From Pseudomonas silesiensis (GTDB taxonomy: Bacteria > Pseudomonadota > Gammaproteobacteria > Pseudomonadales > Pseudomonadaceae), in assembly GCF_001661075.1 (NCBI RefSeq), contig NZ_CP014870.1, positions 3,120,501 through 3,184,500 of the forward strand: DNA of 64,000 nucleotides. Reading direction: 5' to 3'. The notes under the pieces are model-generated. The model saw nothing but the letters and a program-made list of their open reading frames with translations, was not told the origin of the DNA and ran no database searches. Shown here piece after piece: positions 26,901 to 35,376 of this stretch; positions within the stretch are counted from its first letter, which is position 1, and each line of letters opens with the position of its first letter. A program made the position numbers and the translations under genes.

Positions 26901-27038
26901 CGAGTCGTCGCCGATGGCTATTCCTGCCGCAGCCAGGTCAAGCGCCAGGAGGGCGTGACGGTGCTCCATCCGCTGCAGGTGCTGCTGGCGCGGGTGAAAG
27001 AGGCGACAGTCGAGTCGCCCCTCGACGTCATCCTTTAA
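23961..27038 (+). CDS. ydiJ: YdiJ-type FAD/Fe-S D-2-hydroxyacid dehydrogenase
   Basis: 1025-residue fusion of a flavin dehydrogenase and an iron-sulfur protein. The FAD-binding domain has LTPRGGGTGTNGQSLTDGL (about 80-98). Next comes the FAD-oxidase C-terminal domain with GHVDAGVLHVRPI and LLWGEHGKGLRSQYVP. A first cysteine cluster, CNGNGACYNF followed by MCPS, lies near 575-590. The 4Fe-4S motif CLACKSCAGQCP lies near 670, and a CCG-type segment GCCGMSGTYGHE near 940. E. coli YdiJ is reported to oxidise D-2-hydroxyglutarate; that substrate is probable but not proven here. Its stop overlaps the end of the convergent AraC gene by four bases. Confidence 0.87.
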   Translation: MIARLLPPDTHKTAYDAFLDALQVAGFQGEIARNHGDRTVLATDNSIYQRLPQAAVFPRDERDVAILSRLAAEPAHSAVVLTPRGGGTGTNGQSLTDGLLVDLSRHLNSILEINVEQLWVRVQSGVVKDQLNAALKPYGLFFAPELSTSNRATIGGMINTDASGQGSCTYGKTRDHVLELSTVLLGGQRLTSSSVGTEHLSALTSRKDRVGEVYQCAVDIADTHADLIKATFPQLNRCLTGYDLAHLREADGRFNLNSVLCGSEGSLGFIVEAKLNVLPIPGYSILVNVRYAGFMDALRDAKALMAMKPLSIETVDSKVLLLAMQDIVWHGVAEYFPEDPDRPTLGINLIEFSGDDEEAVQQQVHDFVLHLQRDTSVVRLGHTLAIGADALKRVYAMRKRAVGLLGNVKGEARPQPFVEDTAVPPENLADFIQEFRALLDSHDLQYGMFGHVDAGVLHVRPILDMKDPVQAALIRPISDAVAALTQKHGGLLWGEHGKGLRSQYVPDYFGELYPALQALKAAFDPHNQLNPGKIATPDTVPGARLTRVDEVPLRGDSDRTIDERVWQSYDTAVHCNGNGACYNFDPDDAMCPSWKATRNRIHSPKGRASLIREWLRMQGEQGVDVLEASDRVRLSAGSQNVARRAVNSLAQKMGQQDFSHEVYEAMTGCLACKSCAGQCPVKVNVPEFRSRFLELYHSRYLRPLKDYLIGSLEYTVPYIARMPRLYNFMMSARPVRWTLERAAGMVDSPLLSLVDFAAVCRRWNVEVATPERLAALADEQRGKSVILVQDAFTRFFETPLLVDWVELISRLGYKVYLAPYAPNGKPLQVQGFLKAFEKAASFNGQSLLNLQQYRIPLVGLDPAMTLVYRQEYPKTLQAGKAPLVMLAQEWLMDALPKSEAVKEDEPYHFLPHCTEKTNEPGSIGQWQNIFQRVGLTLQVQASGCCGMSGTYGHETRNARTSDTIYGQSWKRLIHKFNQSGRVVADGYSCRSQVKRQEGVTVLHPLQVLLARVKEATVESPLDVIL

Positions 27039-28069
27039 ATGAACAACCGAGCCTGCTGTTTTCCTGCGGCCATCGGCGAGGGCTGGGTTCGCCAGGCCGA
27101 TGGACTGCAAGCGAAGAGCCGACTGAACCAGCGGGAGAAGGCGCTCAATTCGGAAAAGCCCAGCACGCCGGCAATTTCGCCCAAGGGATGATGGGGATTG
27201 GCCAGGTACCGCGTCGCCAGTTCCGTGCGTACCTGATCCAGCAGCGAAGAAAAGGTTTCGCCTTCACGGGTCAATTGCCGATGCAGCGTCCGTCTGTCAC
27301 GTCCCAGGTGGGCCGCCACCTGCTCTACCGAACAGCGTCCGGTGGGCAACAGGGTCCAGATCATCTGATGCACCTGTCCCGGCAAGGCCGTCCTGGAATC
27401 TTCGCGAATACTTTTCAGGTACTGATTAACGTGGCGGGCCATTTCCGGGTTGGCACTGGGCAGTGTCCTGTCGAGGTCGCTGCTGCGGCAGATGATGCCA
27501 TCCATCAGGCAGTTGAATTGCACCGGGGTGCCGAACACACGATGGTGCCGGCTATCATCCCGCGCGGCGCAGTGACGAAAACAGACTACTGAAGGATGCC
27601 AGTGGTTTCCCAGCAAGGACTTGATCAGGCGGTGGGTAACCGCTACCGCCAACTCCACCGACTGGCGCACAGACAACTGGCAGACGGTTACCAGCTCCAG
27701 CCGCAGCACCACCACGCCACCACTCTCCTCGATATCCAGTACCAGACCCTGGTTGTGCAGGTAGAGAAACTCCTGGAGCGCCACCAACGCCGCGCGCAGA
27801 GTGGGTTCGCGCCATAACAAGGCCAGCGGGCCGAGATTGGAGGCATCGCGGGTCTCAGCAAGTCGCAAGCCGAAATCTTCCACGCCGGCCACACGCGCCG
27901 AGGTGTCCAGCAACCGTGCAGTTGCTTCAACGGAAATCTTCAGGTCCGGCTGTAGCAAGCAGCGCGGATCAAGACCGACAAGACGCAATTGCTGCAAGGG
28001 GTCAACGTTCAACGAGCGGGCGATTTCCGCGTAGTTGGTGAGGCAGGCACTGCGAACCAGACCTTTCAT
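27035..28069 (-). CDS. AraC-family regulator, first of two paralogues
   Basis: 344 residues: an N-terminal Arabinose_bd-type domain of the OruR/ArgR-like group and a C-terminal double helix-turn-helix (VEQVAAHLGRDRRTLHRQ and LGEIAGVLGFSELSAFSRWF). Its opening (LTNYAEIARSLNVDPLQQL) is clearly paralogous to the regulator at 34274. The ATG at 28069 matches that paralogue's N-terminus, so the longer frame to 28171 is rejected. It is divergent from the carboxymuconolactone-decarboxylase-like gene, and a tandem operator-like element lies between them. Confidence 0.87.
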   Translation of the reverse strand: MKGLVRSACLTNYAEIARSLNVDPLQQLRLVGLDPRCLLQPDLKISVEATARLLDTSARVAGVEDFGLRLAETRDASNLGPLALLWREPTLRAALVALQEFLYLHNQGLVLDIEESGGVVVLRLELVTVCQLSVRQSVELAVAVTHRLIKSLLGNHWHPSVVCFRHCAARDDSRHHRVFGTPVQFNCLMDGIICRSSDLDRTLPSANPEMARHVNQYLKSIREDSRTALPGQVHQMIWTLLPTGRCSVEQVAAHLGRDRRTLHRQLTREGETFSSLLDQVRTELATRYLANPHHPLGEIAGVLGFSELSAFSRWFSRLFACSPSAWRTQPSPMAAGKQQARLFI

Positions 28070-28095
28070 TGAGCATTTACCCCTGTTATGCACGT

Positions 28096-28136
28096 GTCCC
28101 GAGATGTCATGCCGGTGCCCCCTACAGTCAATACCG
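28096..28136. promoter_or_regulatory. Operator-like element shared with the DUF1302 promoter
   Basis: GTCCCGAGATGTCATGCCG here aligns with GTCCCGAAATGTCAAACCG at 36239-36257. The match resumes with TGCCCC and then GTCAAT at the same spacing. The two GTCA cores are 21 bases apart, as expected for an AraC protein binding two successive turns. It sits in the 122-base gap between the AraC gene and the divergent 28192 gene. Confidence 0.55.
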
Positions 28137-28191
28137 ACGGCGTCGACAGGTTTAGAGTTGAAAGCAACCACTGACCCCCGAGGAACTGCAG

Positions 28192-28593
28192 ATGAATGAA
28201 GACCAGACTCAAGCTGACACCCCTACCTGTGATGCCATGCGTGAAGCTGGCAGCTGGAATACCGCCTGGGATTCGTTGGCCGAACTGGATGCCGAGTGGA
28301 CGGAAAAGTTTCTCGGCATGGCCACTCACCCGATACGCAAGGGGATTCTTGACCCCAAGACCTTCGAACTGATCGCCATCGCCGTCGATGCCTCCTGCAC
28401 TCATCTGTATGCCCCCGGTGTGCGTCGCCACATCCGCAAGGCACTGGAAATTGGCGTCAGCGTCGAAGAAATACTGGCGGTGTTGCAGTTGACTTCGATT
28501 CTGGGCATCCACAGCATGGCACTGGGCGCCCCGATACTCATCGAAGAAGCGCAGAAGCTGGCCAGCGACGGTCCGGTACAAGGCACTTATTGA
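28192..28593 (+). CDS. Carboxymuconolactone decarboxylase family protein
   Basis: 133-residue all-helical protein of the AhpD/carboxymuconolactone decarboxylase superfamily. The core FELIAIAVDASCTHLYAPGVRRHIRKALEIG has the CMD pattern with the histidine of the HxxxA/H region. The second cysteine of the AhpD CxxC redox pair is absent, so a peroxidase-partner role is unlikely. A GAGGA site precedes the ATG. It is the only plus-strand gene between the AraC regulator and the minus-strand block, and probably belongs to their pathway as a decarboxylase, isomerase or lactonase-like enzyme. Confidence 0.82.
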   Translation: MNEDQTQADTPTCDAMREAGSWNTAWDSLAELDAEWTEKFLGMATHPIRKGILDPKTFELIAIAVDASCTHLYAPGVRRHIRKALEIGVSVEEILAVLQLTSILGIHSMALGAPILIEEAQKLASDGPVQGTY

Positions 28594-28654
28594 ATTCATC
28601 ACGTCACTCTTCATTTGGTTGCGGAGGCCATATCGGCCTTCGCAGATCTGCGCT

Positions 28655-29665
28655 CTAGAATCCCCAATGCAGCAACAGCAGCACCAGGCCAACGAGAAAC
28701 ACGGTTTCGCCCACCATCAACAGGATGGGCTTGATGCCGATCGTGGCGAGCTCCCTGAGCTGGGTCTTCATACCCAGGGCACTGATGGAGATCACCAGGC
28801 ACCAGCGCGACAGCTCGTTGACGAAGCCCTGCACTGCCGGCGCTATCCAGCCGGTGCTGTTGATACAGGCCAGGACCAGGAAGCCGACGGCAAACATCGG
28901 TAGCAGCGGCGGGCGCTTGCCGGTCGGGTCCGCACCCTGCAGGCGCGTGATCAGCGTGGCGCAGAGGATGACGGGCAGGAGCATGGCCACCCGCATCAGC
29001 TTGACCACGGTGGCGGTATCGCCGGTTTCGGTGGACATGCTGTAGCCGGCGCCAACCACCTGGGCGACGTCATGGATGGTCGCGCCGAGGAACACTCCGG
29101 CCTCCTGCGGTGACAAGGCAAACCAGTTCGCGATCATCGGGTAGAGGATCATCGCCACGGTGGACAATGCCGACACGCCTATTACAGTGAACAGGGTCGC
29201 GCGTTCCTTTTGCGGATGGTTGGGCAGGGCGGCAGCCAGGGCCAGTGCCGCCGAGGCGCCGCAGATAGCCGTGGCACCCCCCGTGAGCATGCCGAAGATG
29301 CGTTTGAAGCCCAGGACCTTGGCCGCCACCACCGACACGGCAATGGTCGCCACCACGACGATCACTACCAGGGCGACCGGCTTCCAGCCCAGCGTGGCGA
29401 TCTGCTCCAGGGTGATCCGCATCCCCAGCAGGGCTATGCCAAGGCGCAAAACAGCGCGCGCGGTGAACTCGATACCGGCCTTGCACTTGCCATCGGCGGC
29501 TAGAAAATTCATTGCAATACCGAGCAGCAAGGCGAACAGCATCACCGGCGCACCGTAGTGCTCAGAGAGGAAGGTCGCCGCGGTGGCAACGATCACGCTG
29601 ACGAAAAAACCCGGCGCCAGTTCGAGCGCGCGAGTGTGAATGTTGACGAGAGCGATCGAGCTCAT
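28655..29665 (-). CDS. yeiH: YeiH-family putative sulfate/sulfite exporter
   Basis: 336 residues, about 10-11 membrane helices, family UPF0324/YeiH. The conserved LTGGATAICGASAALALAAA loop and the IEFTARAVLRLGIALLGMRI repeat are diagnostic. TauZ, a relative, is proposed to export sulfate or sulfite during sulfonate degradation. Its own promoter region carries two AraC-type direct repeats (29763-29799). Being under the same apparent control as the BKACE gene, it may remove an inorganic or sulfonated product of the pathway. Confidence 0.85.
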   Translation of the reverse strand: MSSIALVNIHTRALELAPGFFVSVIVATAATFLSEHYGAPVMLFALLLGIAMNFLAADGKCKAGIEFTARAVLRLGIALLGMRITLEQIATLGWKPVALVVIVVVATIAVSVVAAKVLGFKRIFGMLTGGATAICGASAALALAAALPNHPQKERATLFTVIGVSALSTVAMILYPMIANWFALSPQEAGVFLGATIHDVAQVVGAGYSMSTETGDTATVVKLMRVAMLLPVILCATLITRLQGADPTGKRPPLLPMFAVGFLVLACINSTGWIAPAVQGFVNELSRWCLVISISALGMKTQLRELATIGIKPILLMVGETVFLVGLVLLLLHWGF

Positions 29666-29762
29666 GGAGTGAAGTCCTCGCAGGCGATGCCATCAGGAAG
29701 CAGGAACGGGCAGATGCCAGTGCGGCAGTTGATTCACTCTAGTGTGATGGTCAGCGCAAAAC

Positions 29763-29799
29763 TTCTCATTTGGTGCCAGGCACCTTTCAATTGATGCCA
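29763..29799 (-). promoter_or_regulatory. Tandem AraC-type operator upstream of yeiH
   Basis: TTCTCATTTGGTGCCA (29763-29778) is followed after exactly 21 bases by CTTTCAATTGATGCCA (29784-29799). The same 16-base pattern, YTYTCAWTNNRTGYCA, occurs three times upstream of the second AraC gene (34124-34216). It lies about 100 bases before the yeiH start. Confidence 0.65.
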
Positions 29800-29850
29800 A
29801 ACGCTGGCAGCGCTTTTTGCCCGACTGACTGCACGCTCCTACAGTGCGTC

Positions 29851-31548
29851 TCAAACCGCCATGGACGGTCCGGTCGGACTGCCCGAGGTCGCCAGTGCGC
29901 GCAAATCCCGGCGCAAGATCTTGCCCACCGTGGATTTGGGCAACGCCTCCAGGAACCGCACCTGGCGGGGCACTTTGTAGGCCACCAGATGCGCGCGGCA
30001 GTACTCGATCAAACCGGCTTCGTCGAGCGTGGCATTGGCGGCCTTGACCACGTACAGGCATACGGATTCACCACTGCGTTCATCCGGCATGCCGATCACG
30101 GCGCATTCGCTGACACCGGAGCAACTGGCGACAACCACTTCCACCTCGTTGGGATAGACGTTGAAGCCCGAGACAATGATCATGTCCTTCTTGCGATCGA
30201 CGATCTTGAGCAAGCCGTCGGCGGCAAAGATGCCGATGTCGCCGGTGCGAAAGTAACCATCGGCGGTAAACGCGTTTGCGTTGGCAATGGGCTTGTGCCA
30301 GTAGCCGGACATGACCTGCGGCCCCTTGGCGCAAATTTCTCCGGCCTCGCCGAGTGCGGCCGGTTGATCATCGTCCTTGAGCAGCACGATGTCGGTCGAA
30401 GGCAATGGCAAACCCACGGCGGCAGAGAAATTGCTGCGGCCCATGACGTTCAGGCACAGGATGGCCGAGGTCTCGGAGAGGCCGTAGCCTTCGAGGATTT
30501 CCTGGCCGGTGATGGTCTTCCACTGCATCGAGGTAGCCGGCAGCACCGCGGCGCCACCGCCAATGGCCAGGCGCAGGCGCGAGAAATCCACCTCGCCGAT
30601 GCGCGGATGACGCACCAGCGTGCCGTACAGGGTATTGACCCCCGTCAGCAGCGTCGGCCGGGCCTTGATCAGCGTGTCGAGCAGATCATCACTGTTGCGC
30701 GCATCGGGGATCAGCCAATTCTCGGCCCCGGCGCAAAAGCAGATCAGCAGATTGATCGTCAGCGCGAACACGTGGAACAGCGGGAGCGCCGTGACCACGA
30801 CGTTGTCACCGACCGTGTCGAACATGTCAGGGAGAAACGCGCGCGCCTGCAGGATGTTGGCGATCAGGTTGCGGTGCGACAGGGCGGCACCTTTTGAAGG
30901 GCCAGTGGTACCGCCGGTGTATTGCAGGAAGAGCAAGTCATCGCCCATCAGCTCGACGGGTGTAAACGCCAGTGTTTCGCCCTCGCGCAAGGCAACGACG
31001 AAGGGAGTCAACGGCAGGTCAAGCGCTGCCTGTATGTAGATGTCGTGCAAGGCCGCAGGCGTACCCAGTGTGTCGCCGGGCTGTACCGTGATGACTTTTT
31101 TGATCGAGGTGCGGTCCAGTATCGTTGCCAGTGTCGGCAGGGCACTGGCGACGATGACGATGGTCTCGACCCCGGCGTCGTTGAGCTGGTGTTCGAGCTC
31201 CTGCGCGGTGTACGTCGGGTTGACATTGACCTGAGCGGCGCCGGCTCGGAGGATGCCAAACATCGCCACGGGAAATGCCGCAATATTGGGCAGCATGACC
31301 GCGATGCGATCGCCACGAATCACGCCCTGATGCTGCAACCAGGCAGCGAAGGCGCAGGACTGCATGTCGACATCGGCATAACTGAGTGAGCGCCCGAAGC
31401 TGCGAAAGGCTGTGCGGCTGGCATGACGCTGCATGGCTTCTTGCGCCATCGCCACCACCGAGGGCCAGGCATCGGGGTTGATGTCAGTCGGTACGCGGGC
31501 ATCGTAACGCTGTTGCCAATGACGGCTGTGGTTGAATGCTGTGGTCAT
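29851..31548 (-). CDS. AMP-forming acyl-CoA ligase (FadD-like)
   Basis: 565-residue adenylate-forming enzyme that activates a carboxylic acid to its CoA thioester. The P-loop-like motif YTGGTTGPSKGAALSHRN (about 195-212), YGLSETSAI and the hinge KIVDRKKDMIIVSGFNVYPN are all intact, as is the catalytic Lys in LPKSTVGKILRR. The ATG at 31548 lies two bases after the stop of the MFS gene (TGATCATG), so the two are coupled. Chain length or aromatic nature of the acid cannot be told. It probably starts the pathway by activating the imported acid. Confidence 0.9.
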   Translation of the reverse strand: MTTAFNHSRHWQQRYDARVPTDINPDAWPSVVAMAQEAMQRHASRTAFRSFGRSLSYADVDMQSCAFAAWLQHQGVIRGDRIAVMLPNIAAFPVAMFGILRAGAAQVNVNPTYTAQELEHQLNDAGVETIVIVASALPTLATILDRTSIKKVITVQPGDTLGTPAALHDIYIQAALDLPLTPFVVALREGETLAFTPVELMGDDLLFLQYTGGTTGPSKGAALSHRNLIANILQARAFLPDMFDTVGDNVVVTALPLFHVFALTINLLICFCAGAENWLIPDARNSDDLLDTLIKARPTLLTGVNTLYGTLVRHPRIGEVDFSRLRLAIGGGAAVLPATSMQWKTITGQEILEGYGLSETSAILCLNVMGRSNFSAAVGLPLPSTDIVLLKDDDQPAALGEAGEICAKGPQVMSGYWHKPIANANAFTADGYFRTGDIGIFAADGLLKIVDRKKDMIIVSGFNVYPNEVEVVVASCSGVSECAVIGMPDERSGESVCLYVVKAANATLDEAGLIEYCRAHLVAYKVPRQVRFLEALPKSTVGKILRRDLRALATSGSPTGPSMAV

Positions 31549-31550
31549 GA

Positions 31551-32867
31551 TCAACCTGCTTTCGAAGTTAGTGTTGATGGATGGGTACATGGCTGAAGGC
31601 TTACGCGCGCAAGATCATTGCGATAATTGCGAACCCCCACCAGCAGCGCCAAGGCGGCTGCAATGCCTGCCAATGGCAGCAGTTGCAGGGCCGAGGCCAG
31701 GCCAATGCGATCGGCGAGCAAGCCGGTGACAAAGGGGCCCGGCGCCATGCCCAGCAGATTGTTGGCAATGGCCAGGGTGGCCATTGCGGTGCTGTGCAGA
31801 GCGGGCGGCGTGAGGTCGGCGACCATGGTGCCGCAGGGGCCGACAATGCCACCGCCAACGAACATTGCCAGGCCGATCATGACCAGTTGCGCCATGCCCA
31901 CCGGGAGCTGAAAAGCCACGGTCAACAGCACGCTGCAGAGTAGGCAGTAACCCATGGTCAACCTGATTTTGCGGGTTGGCGAACCCTGGCACAGGCGGTC
32001 GGCGATGGCGCCGCACAGTGGCATGCCGACCGCGGTGCAGAGCATGAAGATGGCGGTGATCGCACCGGCCTGGGTCAGCGGCATGTCGTAGAAGCGATTC
32101 AGATAGCTGGGCAGCCAGGTCAGCAGGGCGCCGATGGCGAACAACTGCAAGCCACTGCCGATATAGATGCTTAGTACCGAAGACGTCGAGAACAGACTAC
32201 GCAGTGGCGGATGAGCCTTGTTCTTGCTCGAACCCGCGTTCCGCACAGGCGATTCGATGCGACCAGGCCTGACCACCAGCGCGTAGAGCACTGTCAGTGC
32301 CATGCCATAGACCGCCATGCCAACGAAGGATGCACGCCAGCCGAAATGGGTGGCGAGGACTCCGCCCAGGCTGATGCCAAGCACGGAACCCACCATGCTC
32401 CCCGCCAGAAATGCGCCGGTGACCGTAGACCGCTGTTGCGGCGGGAAGATGCTCAGCACCACGGCAAGACCGACGCTGCCGTAGGCCGCCTCGCCGACGC
32501 CGATGAAGAAACGTGCGACGAACATCTCCTGGTAGTTGGAAGCGAATCCACATACCAGCGTGGCCACGCTCCAGATTGCGGCCATGAGCACCAGGCTGCG
32601 GATGCGCCCCAAGCGATCGGCGAGCACCGACAGCGGAAAGGCCAGCACGCCGACGGCGATGGCGACGACGCTGGACAGCGCGCCCAGCTCGGAATCGGAG
32701 AGGCCCCATTCGGCCTTGAGGTGCGGAAAAACGACCGTCAGCACCTGCCGCGACATGAAGTCTGACAGCAGCAGGCCGAAGGTCAGGGCAAAGACCACCC
32801 AGGCGTAGGGTCGGGCGATACGTCGCCAGGTGTCACCGGGTACTTCAATCGGGGCGTGCAAAGTCAC
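31551..32867 (-). CDS. MFS transporter
   Basis: 438 residues with 12 hydrophobic segments. The loop motif SVLADRLGRIRSLVLMA between helices 2 and 3 and VARFFIGVGEAAYGSVG in helix 5 are typical of the anion:cation symporter-like MFS branch. The start is a GTG at 32867 with GAGGAGAG upstream. It is directly followed by the acyl-CoA ligase, which suggests uptake of the acid that the ligase activates. The BKACE gene lies upstream on the same strand with a 111-base gap. Confidence 0.87.
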   Translation of the reverse strand: MTLHAPIEVPGDTWRRIARPYAWVVFALTFGLLLSDFMSRQVLTVVFPHLKAEWGLSDSELGALSSVVAIAVGVLAFPLSVLADRLGRIRSLVLMAAIWSVATLVCGFASNYQEMFVARFFIGVGEAAYGSVGLAVVLSIFPPQQRSTVTGAFLAGSMVGSVLGISLGGVLATHFGWRASFVGMAVYGMALTVLYALVVRPGRIESPVRNAGSSKNKAHPPLRSLFSTSSVLSIYIGSGLQLFAIGALLTWLPSYLNRFYDMPLTQAGAITAIFMLCTAVGMPLCGAIADRLCQGSPTRKIRLTMGYCLLCSVLLTVAFQLPVGMAQLVMIGLAMFVGGGIVGPCGTMVADLTPPALHSTAMATLAIANNLLGMAPGPFVTGLLADRIGLASALQLLPLAGIAAALALLVGVRNYRNDLARVSLQPCTHPSTLTSKAG

Positions 32868-32978
32868 GGAGACTCTCCTCTCGTTACGGCCGCGTTCATT
32901 GCGCAGCTCTTGGAAATTGGGTGCAGCGCTACGTGCGGAGCGCGCATGTACAAGGACGTGCGCCCCCGCAAGTCTGAC

Positions 32979-34034
32979 TCAGCCGAATTGTGTAAAGCCT
33001 TTCTGGCCGGGTTTGCGGTTGGGCGCAAAACCGTTTTCGGCCAGGGTCTGATCGGCGTCCTGGTAGAAGGTGCCGATCTTGTAGATCTCGCGAGCTTCTT
33101 TGCCATTGGCCACTTCACGCCCCATTTCCCGGGAAATGCGCACCAGTTGCTCGATCTGCTCGACATTGCTCATCTTGCGATCACGGCCTTGGGTCCAGAG
33201 GTTGTCCTCGGTACCGCAACGTACATGCATGCCCATGGCAATCGCCATCACGTTCAGCGGCAAGACATTGAGCATGGCGGTTTCCAGGGTCAGCACGGCG
33301 CCGTCCGGGCAGGCCCGCACGAAGTTCGCCAGGTTGTAGAGGTTGGGGGCGTCGGAGCCACCACCAATCGCCACCCAGGTCAGGACCAACGGCACATTGC
33401 ACACGCCGCGGCGCATCATGCGCTCGACCGTTTCGAACGAAGGGATGTTGCCCAGCTGGAATTGGGTCTGGATGCCACTGGCCGAGAGACGCTTGATGTG
33501 TTCCTCCACCCACTCGGGGCCGGCCGGAATGGTCATCTCGCGGTAGGCGCGATAGATCTCCGGCGTGGCAATGCTGGTACCGGCGAGATCGGCTTCGCAC
33601 ATCTGCTCGACGATGTTCATCTGGTTGCTGTTGATGGCGATCGTCACCTGGTCCGGCGCCGGCGAAAGCTGGGCGAGCATGTGGCGCGTGTCATCGGAGA
33701 GCCATTTTGCGACGTCGCTGTCACCCTCCGGGGCGAAGGAAATCGAGCCGCCGACCTGGATGATCATGTCCGGTACCGCTTCGCGGACGCCGGCGATCAG
33801 CTCGTTGAACTTGGACAGTCTCTTGGAGCCCTTGCCGTCCAGTTCGCGGACATGCAGGTGAAGCACCGTGGCACCGGCGTTGTAGCAGTCGACTGCCATC
33901 TGCACCTGCTCGGCCATGGTCACCGGAATGTCTTCCGGGAAATCCGAAGGCATCCACTCGGGAGCGTAGGGTGCAACGGTGATGACCAGCTTCTGTTGAT
34001 TTTCGGGGTGCAGCGATCCGTCAAGAAAGTTCAT
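32979..34034 (-). CDS. BKACE family (DUF849) beta-keto acid cleavage enzyme
   Basis: Zinc enzyme of the family that condenses a beta-keto acid with acetyl-CoA and cleaves it, as 3-keto-5-aminohexanoate cleavage enzyme does. 351 residues in a TIM-barrel. Metal ligands are visible as His59 and His61 (HLHVREL) and Glu276 (MHVRCGTEDN), with Arg272 and Asp277 beside it as in Kce. The ATG at 34034 is preceded by GGAGACATGC; longer upstream frames run through the AraC operator and are rejected. Divergent from the second AraC gene. Family members act on many beta-keto acids, including dehydrocarnitine, so substrate is open. Confidence 0.9.
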   Translation of the reverse strand: MNFLDGSLHPENQQKLVITVAPYAPEWMPSDFPEDIPVTMAEQVQMAVDCYNAGATVLHLHVRELDGKGSKRLSKFNELIAGVREAVPDMIIQVGGSISFAPEGDSDVAKWLSDDTRHMLAQLSPAPDQVTIAINSNQMNIVEQMCEADLAGTSIATPEIYRAYREMTIPAGPEWVEEHIKRLSASGIQTQFQLGNIPSFETVERMMRRGVCNVPLVLTWVAIGGGSDAPNLYNLANFVRACPDGAVLTLETAMLNVLPLNVMAIAMGMHVRCGTEDNLWTQGRDRKMSNVEQIEQLVRISREMGREVANGKEAREIYKIGTFYQDADQTLAENGFAPNRKPGQKGFTQFG

Positions 34035-34123
34035 GCATGTCTCCGGTCTGTTGTTGTTTTTGTGCGTTGAGGGTTTCAGGTGGTGCATGGCGATTACTTT
34101 GGGGCAGTCCACAACGTGAAACC

Positions 34124-34216
34124 TCTCATTACGTGCCAAAAACCTTTCAATACGTGTCAAACCAGCGAGCTGTTTTTTGCCGGTTTGCTCGTTGCGCGAA
34201 TTCTCAATCGGTGCCA
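34124..34216. promoter_or_regulatory. Three AraC-type operator half sites between BKACE and AraC genes
   Basis: CTCTCATTACGTGCCA begins at 34123 and CTTTCAATACGTGTCA at 34144, a 21-base period. A third copy, TTCTCAATCGGTGCCA, is at 34201-34216. They fit the pattern at 29763-29799. The pair could activate the leftward BKACE-MFS-ligase genes and the single copy could autoregulate the AraC gene. Confidence 0.65.
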
Positions 34217-34273
34217 TACAGTCGATTGCAGGCTTCGCCGCAGCATGCAGTCGACACCACGGGAGGAGGGGCG

Positions 34274-35326
34274 ATGGAAGCGTTTGTACGGGCTGCAACC
34301 CTCAAGAACTACACCGAGGTCGCTCAGAGCCTTGGTCTTAATCCGGGCGAGATGCTGCGTGGCGTCGGCCTGACGCCTGTCATGCTCAACGACCCGGAAT
34401 GCATGCTGCCGCTGGAGGCGGCGCTCAAGCTGCTGGAGAGCTCGGCTGCTCGTTCATCCTGCCCGACCTTTGGCCTGCGCATGGCAGAGGCCCGACGACT
34501 GTCGGACCTGGGCGCCATCAGCTTGCTGTTCAGTCATCAGCGCACACTGCGCGACATGCTGCTCACCAGTATCGAGTATCGGCACCTGCTCAACCGGACA
34601 CTGGCCATGAACCTGGAAACGGTGGGGAACACGGTGCTGATCCGCGATGAAGTCATGGCCGAGGCGGGCGTACCCAAGCGTCAAGCCGCTGAACTGGCCA
34701 TCGGCATCCTGCACCGCACCTGCAAATCGCTCATGGGCAGTCACTGGCATCCGCGCAGTATTCATTTCAGCCATGAAGCACCGGCAAGCCTGGAGGACCA
34801 CGCGCGATTCTTTCGTTGCCGGGTGGTCTTCGACGCCGAATTCGATGGCATCGTCTGTAATGCTGCGGATATCGATCAACCCAATCCGCAAGCCGACCCG
34901 ACGATGGCCGGCTACGCTCGCCAATTCATGGACTCGATGGCGGGCGCCAGCGAACCCTCGGTGATTTTCGATGTGCGCAAGGCCATCTATCTGTTGATGC
35001 CAGTCGGGCGCGCCACCATCCATCAGGTCGCCTATGCCCAAGGCGTCAGCGTGCGAACCCTGCAACGCGAACTCGATGAGGTCGGCCTGACCTTTTCCGA
35101 ACTGCTGAACGCTGTACGTCGCGAACTGGCGTTGAGTTACATGGAAAACAAAAACTATTCCCTGCAGCGTGTGGGCATGATGATCGGTTATGCGGTTCCG
35201 ACTTCGTTTACTCGCTGGTTTTACACTGAGTTCGGTTGTTCGCCACGGGCATGGCGAAACCGCAGCAAACAGGTAGGCAGCGATTTGTCCGCCTCGCCGG
35301 TGGATGTCCCGCCAGGTCAAGGCTGA
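34274..35326 (+). CDS. AraC-family regulator, second paralogue
   Basis: 350 residues with the Arabinose_bd-type N-terminal domain and a C-terminal AraC DNA-binding domain (HQVAYAQGVSVRTLQRELDE and LQRVGMMIGYAVPTSFTRWF). The ATG at 34274 follows GGAGGAGGGGCG, an excellent site; the upstream in-frame region is the operator. It is the paralogue of the 27035-28069 regulator, and recognition helices differ enough to suggest distinct but related sites. It is divergent from the BKACE gene and precedes the SDR/DUF1302 genes on the same strand. Confidence 0.88.
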   Translation: MEAFVRAATLKNYTEVAQSLGLNPGEMLRGVGLTPVMLNDPECMLPLEAALKLLESSAARSSCPTFGLRMAEARRLSDLGAISLLFSHQRTLRDMLLTSIEYRHLLNRTLAMNLETVGNTVLIRDEVMAEAGVPKRQAAELAIGILHRTCKSLMGSHWHPRSIHFSHEAPASLEDHARFFRCRVVFDAEFDGIVCNAADIDQPNPQADPTMAGYARQFMDSMAGASEPSVIFDVRKAIYLLMPVGRATIHQVAYAQGVSVRTLQRELDEVGLTFSELLNAVRRELALSYMENKNYSLQRVGMMIGYAVPTSFTRWFYTEFGCSPRAWRNRSKQVGSDLSASPVDVPPGQG

Positions 35327-35376
35327 TGCACAAATCCGGGCAACACTGCGTCCTTCTCTAAGACGGAGTGTTCCCC

